A stretch of 64,000 bases of DNA from an uncultured Lysobacter sp. (GTDB taxonomy: Bacteria; Pseudomonadota; Gammaproteobacteria; Xanthomonadales; Xanthomonadaceae), in assembly GCA_946480055.1 (NCBI GenBank), contig CAMLID010000001.1, positions 130,581 to 194,580 on the forward strand, in the 5' to 3' direction. How positions within the stretch are numbered: the first letter of the stretch is position 1; each line of letters starts with the position of its first letter. The notes under the pieces were generated by a model. That model saw nothing but the letters and a program-made list of their open reading frames with translations. It was not told where the DNA came from and searched no databases. Positions 26,196-36,565 of this stretch are shown here, in pieces. The position numbers and the translations under genes are program-made.

Positions 26196-27674
26196 TTACG
26201 GCTGCTGTCGCAGCTTGCGCAGATGCTCGACCGCATTGCCGTTGCTCGGCGACAAGTCCAGCGAGCGCTGGTAGTTGGCGATCGCGCGATCGCTGTCGCC
26301 CGCCAGTTCGTAGGCCTCGCCCAGGCTGTCGAAAGCGTTCCAGCTATCGGGCCACTGCTGCGCGGCGTAGCCGAACAGCGCCACTGCCTGGGCGATCTGC
26401 TTGTCCGCGAGCAGCCGGTAGCCCCACTGGTTGAGATATTCCTCGGTCAGGTGCAAGGCCTGGTGCTCGCGCTTGACCTGCGCCACCGTGCCGGCGACGT
26501 CCCGGTAGTCGCCGGCCTGCAGCGCCGTTTCCAGTGCACTCAGCACCGGCGGCTTGCCCCACATGGCTTCCGATGCGCGATTCGCCAGTTCCTGCAGTTG
26601 TCCCTGCGCCTCGCCCGGCCGGTTCGCCAGCAGGACGATGCCGTAGCCGCGCTGCGGATACATCTCGATATAGCTGGAGAAACCGAAGGTCCCGCCCGAG
26701 TGGCGCAGACGCAGCTGGTCGTCGACGGTCTTGCTGATGATCCAGTTGAAGCCGACCGCGATGTTGTCGGCATCGCCCCAGGCCGGGGTCTGGCTCAGAC
26801 GGATCGCCGCATCCTTGGCGGCGAGCTGCGCGCTCAAGAATTTCGCCAGATCGGCCGCGCTGTAACGCAGGCCGCCGCCGGCCAGGACCGAGCGCGCATC
26901 CAGCGCCGGCATCACGGCGCGCTCCTTGTTGTAGCCGGTCGCCAGCAGCGCGGCGCGCGCATCGCCGGTGCCCGCGCTCATGCCCAGCGGCTGCTCGACG
27001 TAGCGCGCCAGCAGGATCTCGTAGGGCTGGCCGTAAACGCGTTCGAGGATGCCGCCCATCAGGTTGGCGGCCAGGTTCGAGTGACGCGGCTCGTGTCCGG
27101 GCCGATCGATCAGGCTGGCCGAGGCTAGCGCCGTGTACACGTCCTGATCGGTGATGCGTTTAAGCGTGGCGACGGCCTGGAACGGCGCCTGCTCGGCGTC
27201 GGCCGGCAGCGCCGGCAGGTTGTCCGGCAAGGCCGAACTGGTGTTGGCCAGGTGGATCAGGCGCACCGGCTCGCCCTCGAACGCGAGTTTGGGGTACTCG
27301 CCCGGCAGATAGCGGCGGATGTCGTCCTGCAGTCCGGCCTTGCCTTCGCCGACCGCGTTGGCCAGGACCAGCGAGGTGAAGATCTTGGTGATCGAACCGA
27401 TCTCGTAGAGCGTCTGCTCGGTCGGCACCTGCGGCTTCTGCCGCGACACCGTGCCGAAGTTGTAGAACCTCGTGTGGCCGTTCTCGACCACCGCGATCGA
27501 CAGCCCGTCGGAACGGTCGGCCGCGACGAACTCCGCACCCAGGCGCCGGAACACGTCGTCCACCTCGTCCGCCTTGCTCGGCGCGGGCGCCGTGGCCTGC
27601 GGCTCCGCCGCCCCCACCGGGCCCACGACCGCACTCAATACCCAGGCAGCTGCGACTACGGCGAGACGGTTCAT
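26196..27674 (-). CDS. Secreted serine hydrolase (class C beta-lactamase fold) with C-terminal TPRs
   Basis: 492 residues; the start at 27674 gives a signal peptide (MNRLAVVAAAWVLSAVVG ... AA). The active-site Ser-x-x-Lys is GSITKIFT, the second motif is HSNLA (Y-x-N with the Tyr replaced by His), and the third is HSGGTFG. Family knowledge: such proteins are D-aminopeptidases, esterases or penicillin-binding-like enzymes in the periplasm, not necessarily beta-lactamases. The last ~100 residues form tetratricopeptide-like helices (WNAFDSLGEAYELAGDSDRA). It is divergent from a second, different serine hydrolase gene at 27889. Confidence 0.87.
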   Translation of the reverse strand: MNRLAVVAAAWVLSAVVGPVGAAEPQATAPAPSKADEVDDVFRRLGAEFVAADRSDGLSIAVVENGHTRFYNFGTVSRQKPQVPTEQTLYEIGSITKIFTSLVLANAVGEGKAGLQDDIRRYLPGEYPKLAFEGEPVRLIHLANTSSALPDNLPALPADAEQAPFQAVATLKRITDQDVYTALASASLIDRPGHEPRHSNLAANLMGGILERVYGQPYEILLARYVEQPLGMSAGTGDARAALLATGYNKERAVMPALDARSVLAGGGLRYSAADLAKFLSAQLAAKDAAIRLSQTPAWGDADNIAVGFNWIISKTVDDQLRLRHSGGTFGFSSYIEMYPQRGYGIVLLANRPGEAQGQLQELANRASEAMWGKPPVLSALETALQAGDYRDVAGTVAQVKREHQALHLTEEYLNQWGYRLLADKQIAQAVALFGYAAQQWPDSWNAFDSLGEAYELAGDSDRAIANYQRSLDLSPSNGNAVEHLRKLRQQP

Positions 27675-27888
27675 ACGAGCCCAGTGGGTTGGAGAACGGC
27701 GGAGCCTATAGATGCCCCATCCGGGTGACAAGTGAGGTCGCCGACCGCGCGCATCGCGCCATGACAGGCGTCGGGCCGGCGGCAATAAGGCCTGCAGGCG
27801 CAACTTCAGAATTCTTCACTCGCCGATCAGGCACTTCATACGCAATGCGGCTGTGATCTCGGCTCCTTCCATCAACGAGAGCCGACCC

Positions 27889-28992
27889 ATGCCCCTAGCC
27901 CGCCTCCTGCTGTTGCTCGCCCTGGCCAGCCCGGCCGCGCTCGCCGCGCCCGACGACGGCGCACCCAGCGACGGCTGGCCCACGGCGCGCGCCGCCGACA
28001 CCGTCTTCGAGCCGGCGCAGCTGAAGACGCTGGACGCCCGCCTCGGCGACGGCAGCCTCAAGCAGGTGACCAGCGTGATGGTGGTGCAGCGCGGTCAGCC
28101 GGTGTACGAGCGCTACTTCAACGGCGCCGACGCCGGCACCCTGCACGACGTGCGCTCGGCGACCAAGAGCGTGACAGCGCTGCTGGTCGGGGCGGCCATC
28201 GACCGCGGTCTGCTGCCCGGCGTGCAGGACCGCGTCTACGACCGTTTCCCGGAGTTCACCGCCCGCCACGACCTCGACCCGCGCCTGCGCGCCACCACCC
28301 TGGCCGACCTGCTGACCATGAGCTCGCAATGGGAGTGCAACGACGAGAACCCGTTCTCCAGCGGCAACGAGGAACGCATGTACGTCACCGAACGCTGGCT
28401 CGACTTCGCCCTGGCGCTACCGGTCAAGGGCTACGCGCCATGGATGCGCAAGCCCGCCGACAGCCCGCACGGGCGAGCGTTCGCGTATTGCACGGCCGGT
28501 TCCTTCGTCGCCGGTGCCGTGGTCGAACGCGCCGCCGGCAAACCGCTGGCGGAGTTCGCCGCGGAAACCTTGGAGCGGCCGCTGGGCATCGCCCGCAGCC
28601 AATGGAACCGCTCGCCCGAGGGTATCGGCATGGGCGGCGGCGGCACCCGCTACCGCACCCGTGATCTGGCCAAGTTCGGCCAGTTGGTGGTCGACCGCGG
28701 CCGCTGGCAGGGTCGTCAGGTGATTTCGGCCGACTACATCGCGGCGATGACCAGCGAGCAGGCGAAAGCCGACGACGACGCCGAGTACGGTTACCAGTGG
28801 TGGCGCATGCACTTCGACGTCGGCGGCCGCGACGTCGCGGCCTGGGCCATGTCCGGCAACGGCGGCAACTACGTGCTGGTGGTGCCGGAGCGGCAACTGG
28901 TGGCGGTGATCACCAGCACCGCCTACAACCAGCGCAACGGCCACACCCAGTCGCGCGAGATCTTCCGCGAGCTGCTGGCCGCACTGCGCTGA
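27889..28992 (+). CDS. Secreted serine hydrolase, beta-lactamase family
   Basis: 367 residues from the ATG at 27889, which starts a signal peptide (PLARLLLLLALASPAALA). Ser-x-x-Lys is SATKSVT, the second motif is FAYCTAGS (Tyr-Cys-Thr in place of Tyr-x-Asn), and the third region reads MSGNGGNYVLVVP. The 6-aminohexanoate-dimer hydrolase/esterase EstB-like branch has this layout (SSQWECNDEN, WQGRQVISADYI). It is a periplasmic amidase or esterase by family; the substrate is open. Convergent with the CadC-like regulator, 3 bases apart. Confidence 0.87.
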   Translation: MPLARLLLLLALASPAALAAPDDGAPSDGWPTARAADTVFEPAQLKTLDARLGDGSLKQVTSVMVVQRGQPVYERYFNGADAGTLHDVRSATKSVTALLVGAAIDRGLLPGVQDRVYDRFPEFTARHDLDPRLRATTLADLLTMSSQWECNDENPFSSGNEERMYVTERWLDFALALPVKGYAPWMRKPADSPHGRAFAYCTAGSFVAGAVVERAAGKPLAEFAAETLERPLGIARSQWNRSPEGIGMGGGGTRYRTRDLAKFGQLVVDRGRWQGRQVISADYIAAMTSEQAKADDDAEYGYQWWRMHFDVGGRDVAAWAMSGNGGNYVLVVPERQLVAVITSTAYNQRNGHTQSREIFRELLAALR

Positions 28993-28995
28993 GGC

Positions 28996-30549
28996 TCAGG
29001 GCACGTCGGCCGGCTTCCATGCGGCCGACGTCACCTGCGCGCGTTGCTTGGCGATGTCGGCGTCGATGCGTGCCAACACGTGGGCGTAGCCGGGGTCACC
29101 GCGCAGCGCCGCGAACAAGGGCGAGGCCTGCAGATAGGCGCGGTCGCGATAGCCGGCATCGATCGCCGCGCCCAGCGCGGCCACCGCAGCGGCCGGTTGC
29201 TGCCGCGCCAGTTCCAGCATCGCCAGCTCCAGGTGCACGCCCGGCCACGGCGCGGGCTGCGTCGGCAACGGACGCAGCTCGGCGATGCGCCGGGCGATCC
29301 AGGCCGGCGTCGGTGCGGGTTCGGCGTAGAGCCCGTTGACGGTGAGTCCCAGCGAACTCTGCGGTCGCAGCCGCAGCGCTTGCGCGAACGCGGCCCGTGC
29401 CGTCGCGCGGTCGCCGCGCTGCAGGGCCAGTTCGCCTTGCAGCATGTACAGGTCCGGATGCGGCGTGCCGCGCGTCAGCGCCTCGGCCAGGGCAGCGGCG
29501 GCCTCGTCGTAGCGGCGCTCGCCGAACAGGCTTCGCGGCCAGGCGATGTTGGAGAACACGTTGTCGGGAAACAGACGGAAGTTGGTCTGATGGCGGCGGC
29601 GCGCGGCTTCGACGAAGCCGAGTAGTTCCAGTTCGCGCGCGACCTGCACATCGCGGAAACGTACCCGCGCCGGATCGCCGCGCAGCTGCATGTTGCCGCG
29701 CAAGGCGTCGGCGACCTTGCCCTGCTCCTGATACAGATACGCCAGCGAGGAGCGGGTGTTGTCGGCGTCCGGGTCCAGCTTCAGCGCGCGCTCGTAACCG
29801 GCCACGGCCGCACCGATGTCGCCCAGGCAGTCGTGCGCGTAGCCCAGCGCGGACCAGGCCTTGGCGCTGCCGCCGTCGCGGCGCAGCAACTGCCTGGCCA
29901 GGGCCAGGCCGCGCTCGGCGTCGTCGCGGCCGCCGTTGTACAGGCAGGTACGCGCACTGGACAGGCGGCTCAGGCCGAGCAGCGCCGAGGCGTCGTCAGG
30001 ATCGGCGGCCAAGGCCTGCCGGTACAGCGCGATCGCGCGCTCGTTGTCGTCGGCTTGGCCGATGCCGGCGTAGTAGTCAGCGCGTGCTAGCAAGGGCGAC
30101 TTCGGCGGCTGCGTCCCGTGCCGCCACCACAGTGCAGCGGCCGCAGCCATCGCGACCAGCACCGCAGCCCCCACCCATAGCCATCGCCTCCCGCTGGAGA
30201 GCGATGCTGCCTCGGCCGCCGCAGGCTCCGCGTCCGCCAACGCTTGCGGCACCGCACACAATTGATAGCCCTGCCCGCGCACCGAACGGATATAGCGCGG
30301 CGCGCGGCTGTCATCGCCCAGCGCCTGCCGCAGCAACTTGATGCGCTGGGTGATGGTCTCCTCGCTGACCACCGCCGGCGCCCACACTTCGCGCGCCAAC
30401 TGATCGAAGCCCAGCACCCGGTCGCCGTGCGAGAGCAGGCAGGCGAACAGACGGAAGCTCAGCCCCGATACGTCCAGCGCCGCGCCCTCGCGTTCGACGC
30501 GTTGGCGCTGCAGGTCGACGGTGAGGTCCAGCAGTTGGAGTCGGGACAC
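28996..30549 (-). CDS. CadC-like membrane transcriptional regulator with TPR domain
   Basis: 517 residues. The N-terminal OmpR/PhoB-type winged helix (about 1-100) includes EVWAPAVVSEETITQRIKLL and the wing APRYIRSVRGQGYQL. One membrane segment (WLWVGAAVLVAMAAAAALWW, about 124-143) follows an Ala-rich linker. The rest is a periplasmic array of tetratricopeptide repeats (AIALYRQALAADPDDASALL, AVAGYERALKLDPDADNTRS and more). ToxR/CadC-type one-component regulators of this kind sense outside signals directly. No target site could be read; the convergent serine hydrolase is a possible target. Confidence 0.9.
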   Translation of the reverse strand: MSRLQLLDLTVDLQRQRVEREGAALDVSGLSFRLFACLLSHGDRVLGFDQLAREVWAPAVVSEETITQRIKLLRQALGDDSRAPRYIRSVRGQGYQLCAVPQALADAEPAAAEAASLSSGRRWLWVGAAVLVAMAAAAALWWRHGTQPPKSPLLARADYYAGIGQADDNERAIALYRQALAADPDDASALLGLSRLSSARTCLYNGGRDDAERGLALARQLLRRDGGSAKAWSALGYAHDCLGDIGAAVAGYERALKLDPDADNTRSSLAYLYQEQGKVADALRGNMQLRGDPARVRFRDVQVARELELLGFVEAARRRHQTNFRLFPDNVFSNIAWPRSLFGERRYDEAAAALAEALTRGTPHPDLYMLQGELALQRGDRATARAAFAQALRLRPQSSLGLTVNGLYAEPAPTPAWIARRIAELRPLPTQPAPWPGVHLELAMLELARQQPAAAVAALGAAIDAGYRDRAYLQASPLFAALRGDPGYAHVLARIDADIAKQRAQVTSAAWKPADVP

Positions 30550-30663
30550 GGGATGCGATGACGAAGCGGAGGGGCGCCGCAGGCGCGCGGCATCCGGCGA
30601 TGCTACACGGCGCGCGCTGCCGTTGGCGCCGGCGCGGACGATCCCGGCCGCGATCGCGCAGCG

Positions 30664-31260
30664 CTAGCCTTCGCGACGCACGCGAAACACCACGCTGATG
30701 CGCGGCCCCTGAGCACGCCGAGTCTTGGGAATGCCGTGCTCGTGGCTGAGCTGGGACGCGTGGCTCATGCTCAGCAGGCTGCCCGGAGCCAGGTCCACGG
30801 CCAGGGTGTCGCGCGCGCCTCGCTGGGCCCGGATCAGCATGCGGCGCGGCGCGCCCAGCGAAACCAGCGTAATCGGGCGGCCGGGCAGCAGGGTAGGCAG
30901 CTTGTCGTGGTGCATGGCCACACTGTCCCGGCCGTCGCGGTACAGGTTCATGCCGATGCGGTTGTACGGCGCCGGCACCTGGGCGCGCACCCGTTGCAGC
31001 ATCTCCGCCAACGGCAGGGTATCGGGCAGTTCCTGGGTGTCGTAGTGCGCCAGCAGGCGCGGCACGTCGACGATGCGTTCGTACATCGGCCGCTGCAGAT
31101 GCGTCCAAGCGGCCCGCGCGTGCAGGATTTCGAACCACGCGTCCGCGGTGGCGGCGTCGACGAAGCCGGGCCAGTAGCGCACGCCGCCTTCGGCATCGTC
31201 CACCAGGGTCTGGCAGCCGGTCGCGAACAGGTCGTCGGCGTGGGCGCACAGCGCTTTCAT
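30664..31260 (-). CDS. alkB: AlkB-like 2-oxoglutarate/Fe(II) dioxygenase (DNA alkylation repair)
   Basis: 198 residues. The double-stranded beta-helix dioxygenase motifs are present: the iron ligands HxD in AMHHDK and the distal His in LSHEHGIPK, then the 2-oxoglutarate Arg in RISVVFRVRR. NRIGMNLYRDG matches the AlkB NxYxdG signature. The reaction is oxidative demethylation of 1-methyladenine/3-methylcytosine in DNA. It starts 10 nt downstream of the dnaE2 stop, so it is probably the last gene of the LexA-controlled cassette, joining damage reversal to translesion synthesis. Confidence 0.9.
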   Translation of the reverse strand: MKALCAHADDLFATGCQTLVDDAEGGVRYWPGFVDAATADAWFEILHARAAWTHLQRPMYERIVDVPRLLAHYDTQELPDTLPLAEMLQRVRAQVPAPYNRIGMNLYRDGRDSVAMHHDKLPTLLPGRPITLVSLGAPRRMLIRAQRGARDTLAVDLAPGSLLSMSHASQLSHEHGIPKTRRAQGPRISVVFRVRREG

Positions 31261-31270
31261 GTGGCGTCCT

Positions 31271-34200
31271 TCAATGGAAGTCGCGCGAGGACGTCTGCAG
31301 ATCGCCCAGCAGATGGCTGAGGTCCTGCAGTTCGCGCGCGATCAGGTGCTGCACGCCGTCGACCTGCTCCCAGCGCCCGCGCACGGCGAGCAGGCGCGCC
31401 CCCAGCAGGGCCTTGCGCGAACGCAGCGCCACGTCCTGCCACACCACCACGTTGACCATGCCGTGTTCGTCTTCGAGGGTGACGAAGATGGTGCCGCCGG
31501 CCGTGGCCGGACGTTGGCGTTGAGTGACGATGCCGGCCGCGTGCACACCACGCCCATGCCGCTGTTCGCGCAACTGGCGCGAGTCCATCACCCGGTGCTG
31601 TCGCAAACGTTTGCGCAGCAGCGCCATCGGATGCGTGCGCAGGGTCAGGCCGACGGCGCGGTAATCGGACAGCACATCCTCGCCCTGGGTCGGTGCAGGC
31701 AGCTCGATGACATCCTCGTCCGGACTGTCCGGCAGCAAGGGACGCTGGCGCTCGATACCGGCCACCGCCCAGCGCGCGGCATGGCGATGCCCGGCCAGAC
31801 TCTGCAAGGCGCCGGCTTCGGCCAGTGCGTGACGCGCCTTCTCGTCCAGGCCGGCGCGCAGGCACAGGTCGCGCACGTCGGCGAACGGCGCTTGCGCGCG
31901 CGCGGCGACGAGCGCGCGCGCCATCGTTTCCGACAGACCGCTTACCTGGCGCAGCCCCAGACGCATCGCTGCCTGTCCGCGGTCGTCTAGGTCAACGCGA
32001 TGCCCGCCGCCTTCCAAGGTGTTGTCCCAGTCGCTGCAGGTCGCATCCACCGGGCGCACTTCCACGCCGGCACGCTTGCCGCGGCCGCGTCGCGCGTCCT
32101 GCACGATCTCGCTGGGCGAATAGAAGCCCATCGGCTGGGCGTTGAGCAGTGCGCAGGCGAAGGCCGCCGGTTCGTGGCGTTTCATCCAGCAGCTGATGTA
32201 GACCAGTTTGGCGAACGAGGCCGCGTGGCTCTGCGGAAAACCGTAGGAGCCGAAGCCCTTGATCTGTTCGAAGATCTGATCGATGAAAGCCGAGGAATAC
32301 CCCTTCTCCTCCATCAGGGCGCGAATGCGCTCGCGATGCGGCTCCATGTCCCCGCCCCGGCCCCAGGCCGCCATCGAACGGCGCAGGTGGTCGGCCTGCT
32401 CCGGCGTGTAGCCGGCATGGATCACCAGCTCCATCACCTGCTCCTGGAACAGCGGGATGCCCAGGGTCTTGCCGAGGATGTCCTCGATGCCTGCCGAGGG
32501 GTAGACCACCGGCTCCTTGCCCTGCCGGCGCCGCAGATAGGGATGCACCATCCCGCCCTGGATGGGACCGGGCCGGACGATGGCCACTTCCACCACCAGG
32601 TCGTAGAAGTTCTCCGGCTTCAGCCGCGGCAGCATGCTCATCTGCGCGCGCGATTCGATCTGGAACACGCCGATCGTGTCGGCGGCCTGGATCAGTTCGT
32701 AGGTCGGCCCGTCGCCCGGCGGCAGGCGCGCTATGTCCAGGCGATAGCCGCGGTGGCGTTCGATCAGGTCCACCGCCTTGCGGATGCAGGTCAGCATGCC
32801 CAGCGCCAGGCAGTCGACCTTCAGCAGCCTCATGGTTTCCAGATCGTCCTTGTCCCACTGGATGATGGTGCGATCGTCCATGGCCGCGTTCTCCACCGGC
32901 ACCACCGTGCTCAGGGGCGCATCGCTGATGACGAAGCCGCCGACGTGTTGCGAGAGGTGGCGCGGATGGCCGCGCAGCTGCGAGGTCACCGCCAGCACGC
33001 GCCGGATCAGCGGGTTGTCCGGGTCGAAACCGGCCTCGCGCAGACGTTGCTCCATCGGCGTCTCGCCGTTGCCCCAGCCGTAGCACTCGGCCAGCAGCGC
33101 GATCTGGTCCGGCGGCAGCCCGAAGGCCTTGGCCACGTCGCGCACCGCGCTCTTGCCGCGGTAGCGGATCACCGTGGCGGCCAGCGCGGCGCGCTCGCGA
33201 CCGTACTTGGCGTACACGTACTGCAGCACTTCCTCGCGCCGTTCGTGTTCGAAGTCGACGTCGATGTCGGGCGGCTCACCGCGTTCCCTGGACAGAAAGC
33301 GCGCCATCAGCAGCCGGCTCTCGGTCGGATTGACCGCGGTGATACCCAGCGCGTAGCACACCGCCGAGTTGGCCGACGAGCCGCGGCCCTGGCAGAGGAT
33401 GTTGAGCGATCGGGCGTGGCGGACGATGTCCTCCACGGTCAGGAAGAAGGCCTCGTACTTGAGCTCGGCGATCAGCTCCAGCTCGCCGTCGATCTGCGCG
33501 ACGACCGACGCCGGCGTGCCCTCCGGCCAGCGATCGCGCATGCCGGTCTCGGTCAAGGCGCGCAGCCAGGTACTGGGCGTATGCCCTTCCGGCACCAGTT
33601 CGGCCGGATAGGCGTAGCGCACCTCATCCATGCGGAAACGGCAACGGCGCGCGAGCTGGACGGCGGCGGCCAGCAGCTCGGACGGATAGATGTTGCCCAG
33701 CGCGCGACGCGTGCGCAGATGGCGTTCGCCGTTGCGGAACAGCTGCGCGCCGCAATCGGCCAGCGGTGTGTTGTGGCGGATCGCGGTCATGGTGTCCTGC
33801 AGTACGCGCTGGCGGCGCAGATCCATATGCACGTCGCCGGCCGCCACCGGCGTCAGGTCCAAGTCCGCCGCCAGCTCCAGCAGCGATTGCAGACGCGCGG
33901 CATCGTCTTCTTCGCGGCGCAGTTCCACCTCCAGGAAAGCGCGATCGCCGAGCAACGTGCGCAGCCAGTGTCCCTGCGCGGCGTCCGGCACGCTGGCCGG
34001 CAGCCACAGCGCGAACACGCCCGCTTCGCCGTCGCCCAACACCTGTTCCAGATCCTGCCGGGTCAGGTGGTACGCGCCCTTCGGCGCCGCACGGCGCGCG
34101 AGGGTGATCAGCCGGCACAACTGGGTGTAGCCCGCCTGGGTTTCCACCAGCAGCACCAGCTTCAGTCCGCAGTGCAGAGAAAACTCGCTGCCTACGATCA

Positions 34201-34513
34201 GATTCAATCCGGTCGCCCGCGAGGCCTCCAGCGCACGCACGATGCCGGCCAGCGAGCACTCGTCGGTGATCGCCAGCGCTTCGTAACCGCAGTCCGCGGC
34301 GCGTGCGAACAAGTCCTCGGCGCTGGACGCGCCGCGCAGGAAGGAGAAGTCCGACAGGCAGTGCAACTCGGCATAGGCGGGTAGATCGCCGTCACCGTCG
34401 GCATCGTCGTTGGCCGCATGCAGGCGCAACCGGTGTGCGACTTCCCAGGCGCGCGGCGGACGCCCGCCCGGCGTGTCGCGGTCGACGCCGTTCACGGCAT
34501 TGTCCCAGCTCAT
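31271..34513 (-). CDS. dnaE2: Error-prone DNA polymerase III alpha subunit (DnaE2/ImuC)
   Basis: 1080 residues. The start at 34513 overlaps the imuB stop (ATGA). Domains: an N-terminal PHP domain ([16 protein letters not shown], with [11 protein letters not shown]), the polymerase palm with the catalytic [12 protein letters not shown], fingers and helix-hairpin-helix, and a C-terminal OB-fold ([19 protein letters not shown]). This is the length and layout of DnaE2, shorter than the replicative DnaE. Role: translesion synthesis and damage-induced mutagenesis together with ImuA and ImuB. Confidence 0.96.
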   Translation of the reverse strand: MSWDNAVNGVDRDTPGGRPPRAWEVAHRLRLHAANDDADGDGDLPAYAELHCLSDFSFLRGASSAEDLFARAADCGYEALAITDECSLAGIVRALEASRATGLNLIVGSEFSLHCGLKLVLLVETQAGYTQLCRLITLARRAAPKGAYHLTRQDLEQVLGDGEAGVFALWLPASVPDAAQGHWLRTLLGDRAFLEVELRREEDDAARLQSLLELAADLDLTPVAAGDVHMDLRRQRVLQDTMTAIRHNTPLADCGAQLFRNGERHLRTRRALGNIYPSELLAAAVQLARRCRFRMDEVRYAYPAELVPEGHTPSTWLRALTETGMRDRWPEGTPASVVAQIDGELELIAELKYEAFFLTVEDIVRHARSLNILCQGRGSSANSAVCYALGITAVNPTESRLLMARFLSRERGEPPDIDVDFEHERREEVLQYVYAKYGRERAALAATVIRYRGKSAVRDVAKAFGLPPDQIALLAECYGWGNGETPMEQRLREAGFDPDNPLIRRVLAVTSQLRGHPRHLSQHVGGFVISDAPLSTVVPVENAAMDDRTIIQWDKDDLETMRLLKVDCLALGMLTCIRKAVDLIERHRGYRLDIARLPPGDGPTYELIQAADTIGVFQIESRAQMSMLPRLKPENFYDLVVEVAIVRPGPIQGGMVHPYLRRRQGKEPVVYPSAGIEDILGKTLGIPLFQEQVMELVIHAGYTPEQADHLRRSMAAWGRGGDMEPHRERIRALMEEKGYSSAFIDQIFEQIKGFGSYGFPQSHAASFAKLVYISCWMKRHEPAAFACALLNAQPMGFYSPSEIVQDARRGRGKRAGVEVRPVDATCSDWDNTLEGGGHRVDLDDRGQAAMRLGLRQVSGLSETMARALVAARAQAPFADVRDLCLRAGLDEKARHALAEAGALQSLAGHRHAARWAVAGIERQRPLLPDSPDEDVIELPAPTQGEDVLSDYRAVGLTLRTHPMALLRKRLRQHRVMDSRQLREQRHGRGVHAAGIVTQRQRPATAGGTIFVTLEDEHGMVNVVVWQDVALRSRKALLGARLLAVRGRWEQVDGVQHLIARELQDLSHLLGDLQTSSRDFH

Positions 34514-35928
34514 GCGAACCACCCGTGCAGCATCCAGCCTTCGCGCTCGCCCGGCGGCGCGTACGCCCAGGCGCGCTGGCCGCGACCGGTCTCCAGCAGG
34601 TAGTAATCGCGGCGCGCGTCGGCGCCGTCCCACCAGCCGCTTTCCAGCCGCTCCGGGCCGGACACGATGCGCAGCTGCGGATCGCGCAGCGGGATCGGCT
34701 GCGGCAACAGCCACAGCGGTCGCGGCGGTCGCGCGGGCGCGCTGCCGATGCGGGTCTCGTCGCCGTCCACGCGTCGCCAGGCGCGTTCCGGGCGCGGGTC
34801 GCCGGAGGGCGTCACGCGGTACACCGCCTCATCGCCCAGGCGCGCGCGCAAACGTTCGCGCAACTGCGGCCAAGGCTGGGTCTGCTGCGCGCGCAGGTCG
34901 AACAGATCGCGCGAAGCCGGCACGAACGGCGGCAGTTCGCGCGCCAGCAGGCGCAGCGCCACCACCGGCTGCGGAATCTGCACCCGCTCCAGACGATTGC
35001 GGGTGAGCTCGAACAGCATCGCCGGCTCGCGCTCGGAGGCCAGCAGGCCGACCTCGACATCGGTGTGCGCGCCCTCATGCTCCAGGCGCAGCACGAAGCG
35101 CTGCACGCCGCCGTCGCGGATCGACAGATAGGTGCACAGGTCGCCGATCAGACGCCGCAGCGGGAACAGCAGCGCCATGTGGCTTTCCACTTCGTAGCCC
35201 AGCTCCACCCGCGCATCGAAGTGGTCCGGCGGAGCGTAGTAAGCCAGCGGATCGTCGGCCTGCCCGTACAAACGGTCCAGATGCTCCAGCAACGGCAGAC
35301 CGAAACGGCGGCGCAGGCTGTCGCGCGGCAAATTGCGCAAGCTGCGCAGGTCGCGCACGCCCATGCGCTGCAGACGCTCGCCGTCGCCATCGGGCAGACG
35401 TGCGCGCCGCACCGGCACGCGATCCAGGTAATCGGCCATCGCACCCGGGTGCGGCAAGGCCAGGCCATCGCTGAGACCTGCCAGTACGTGCGCCGCCCGC
35501 GGCGTCGGGGCCAGCGCGATGCGGTGGTTGAAGCCGAGCGCGGCGAGCTCTTCGCGCAGCCTCGCTTCGATGCGCGGCCACGGCCCCAGCAAGCGGAAGC
35601 TCGCGCGCACTTCCAGCACGATGCAACCCGGCCATTGCGCGCTGACCAGGGAGCTGTGGCGGTAGGCCCATGCGGCCAGGAAACGTTGCCAGCGCGCCTC
35701 GGCCTGCGGCTCGTATTCCACCATCGAGAATTCCGGCAGCAAGGCGTGAGCGGCGGTCAGGCGCATGCCCGGACGCAAGCCGGCCTCGGCGGCGCTGGCG
35801 TTCACTGCATGCAGGCTGCGCAACTGCGCCGGCCCGGCGACCAGGGCCAGCGGCGGGTCGGGATCAGGCAAACGCCGGAGGACGGCGTCCAGTGCCAGCT
35901 GCGGCAGCAGTATGCAGGCCCACAACAT
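34510..35928 (-). CDS. imuB: ImuB, Y-family polymerase-like mutagenesis protein
   Basis: 472 residues, third gene of the cassette. It starts [17 protein letters not shown] and has the Y-family-like body ([21 protein letters not shown]-type strand [15 protein letters not shown]) and a helix-hairpin-helix ([17 protein letters not shown]). The N-terminus reads [10 protein letters not shown] where active Y-family polymerases have the metal-binding acidic residues, so it should be catalytically inactive, as known for ImuB. It bridges DnaE2 and the beta clamp. Its stop overlaps the dnaE2 start. Confidence 0.93.
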   Translation of the reverse strand: MLWACILLPQLALDAVLRRLPDPDPPLALVAGPAQLRSLHAVNASAAEAGLRPGMRLTAAHALLPEFSMVEYEPQAEARWQRFLAAWAYRHSSLVSAQWPGCIVLEVRASFRLLGPWPRIEARLREELAALGFNHRIALAPTPRAAHVLAGLSDGLALPHPGAMADYLDRVPVRRARLPDGDGERLQRMGVRDLRSLRNLPRDSLRRRFGLPLLEHLDRLYGQADDPLAYYAPPDHFDARVELGYEVESHMALLFPLRRLIGDLCTYLSIRDGGVQRFVLRLEHEGAHTDVEVGLLASEREPAMLFELTRNRLERVQIPQPVVALRLLARELPPFVPASRDLFDLRAQQTQPWPQLRERLRARLGDEAVYRVTPSGDPRPERAWRRVDGDETRIGSAPARPPRPLWLLPQPIPLRDPQLRIVSGPERLESGWWDGADARRDYYLLETGRGQRAWAYAPPGEREGWMLHGWFA

Positions 35929-35937
35929 GCGCGCGCC

Positions 35938-36564
35938 TCACGCCGTGCCCGGTGCGTAGGTCTGCGCGGGCGCGGGACCGCCGCGGCATTTACGCACGTG
36001 CCAAGCGTCCCTGCCCTGCGCATCGCGCGCGTACTCCACCCGCAAGGCGGCAGGCGACGGGTTGGCCGCGTGCTTGCGATCGCGCAGGGCGAAGCCCAGG
36101 CAATCGCCGCTGTCGGCGGCTACCTGCAAGCGGCGCAAGGCGGGCGCATCGGCATGCAATGGCCAACCGATCACCGCCGCACAGGCGCCGCTGCGCAGGC
36201 ATTGTTCGAACGCCCACAAGGCGTCTCGCGACGAGGCGTCGACGATCTGCAGCGCCGCCAGTTCCACACCGGCCGCCTGCCACGCCGGCGCATACGGCAG
36301 ATAGGGCGGCGCGATCAGCGCCACCGTGCCGCCGGCCTGGGTCATGCGCACCAGGGTGGGCATCAGCAAGGACAACTCGCCCACGCCATCGGCCGGCAGC
36401 AGCAGTTCGGTCAGTGCGCGGCGCGGCCAGCCGCGTTGCGGCAACAGCGCGTCCAAGGCCGCATGGCCGGAGGGTTCGCCCTCGGCGGCGATGCTCGCGC
36501 TGCGCCCGGCGTGCCACAGTGTCTGCGCGGCCAGCAGGGTTTCGATGGCGACCACGGCGCCCAT
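35938..36564 (-). CDS. imuA: ImuA, RecA-like SOS mutagenesis protein
   Basis: 208 residues from the ATG at 36564, which lies one base after the lexA stop. ImuA family features: WPRRALTELLLPADGVGELSL (the RecA-like start without a full Walker A), then GGTVALIAPPYLPYAPAW, and a C-terminal ADSGDCLGFALRDRK. Family knowledge: the protein inhibits or modulates RecA and is needed for DnaE2-dependent mutagenesis. Expression is presumably coupled to lexA translation. Confidence 0.9.
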   Translation of the reverse strand: MGAVVAIETLLAAQTLWHAGRSASIAAEGEPSGHAALDALLPQRGWPRRALTELLLPADGVGELSLLMPTLVRMTQAGGTVALIAPPYLPYAPAWQAAGVELAALQIVDASSRDALWAFEQCLRSGACAAVIGWPLHADAPALRRLQVAADSGDCLGFALRDRKHAANPSPAALRVEYARDAQGRDAWHVRKCRGGPAPAQTYAPGTA

Positions 36565-36565
36565 C

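Noticed and set aside
32000..34384. A 794-codon open frame on the plus strand
   Set aside because: It lies fully antisense to dnaE2. High-GC codon use in the real gene leaves the opposite frame open; the translation is rich in Arg, Gln, His and Val with no domain.
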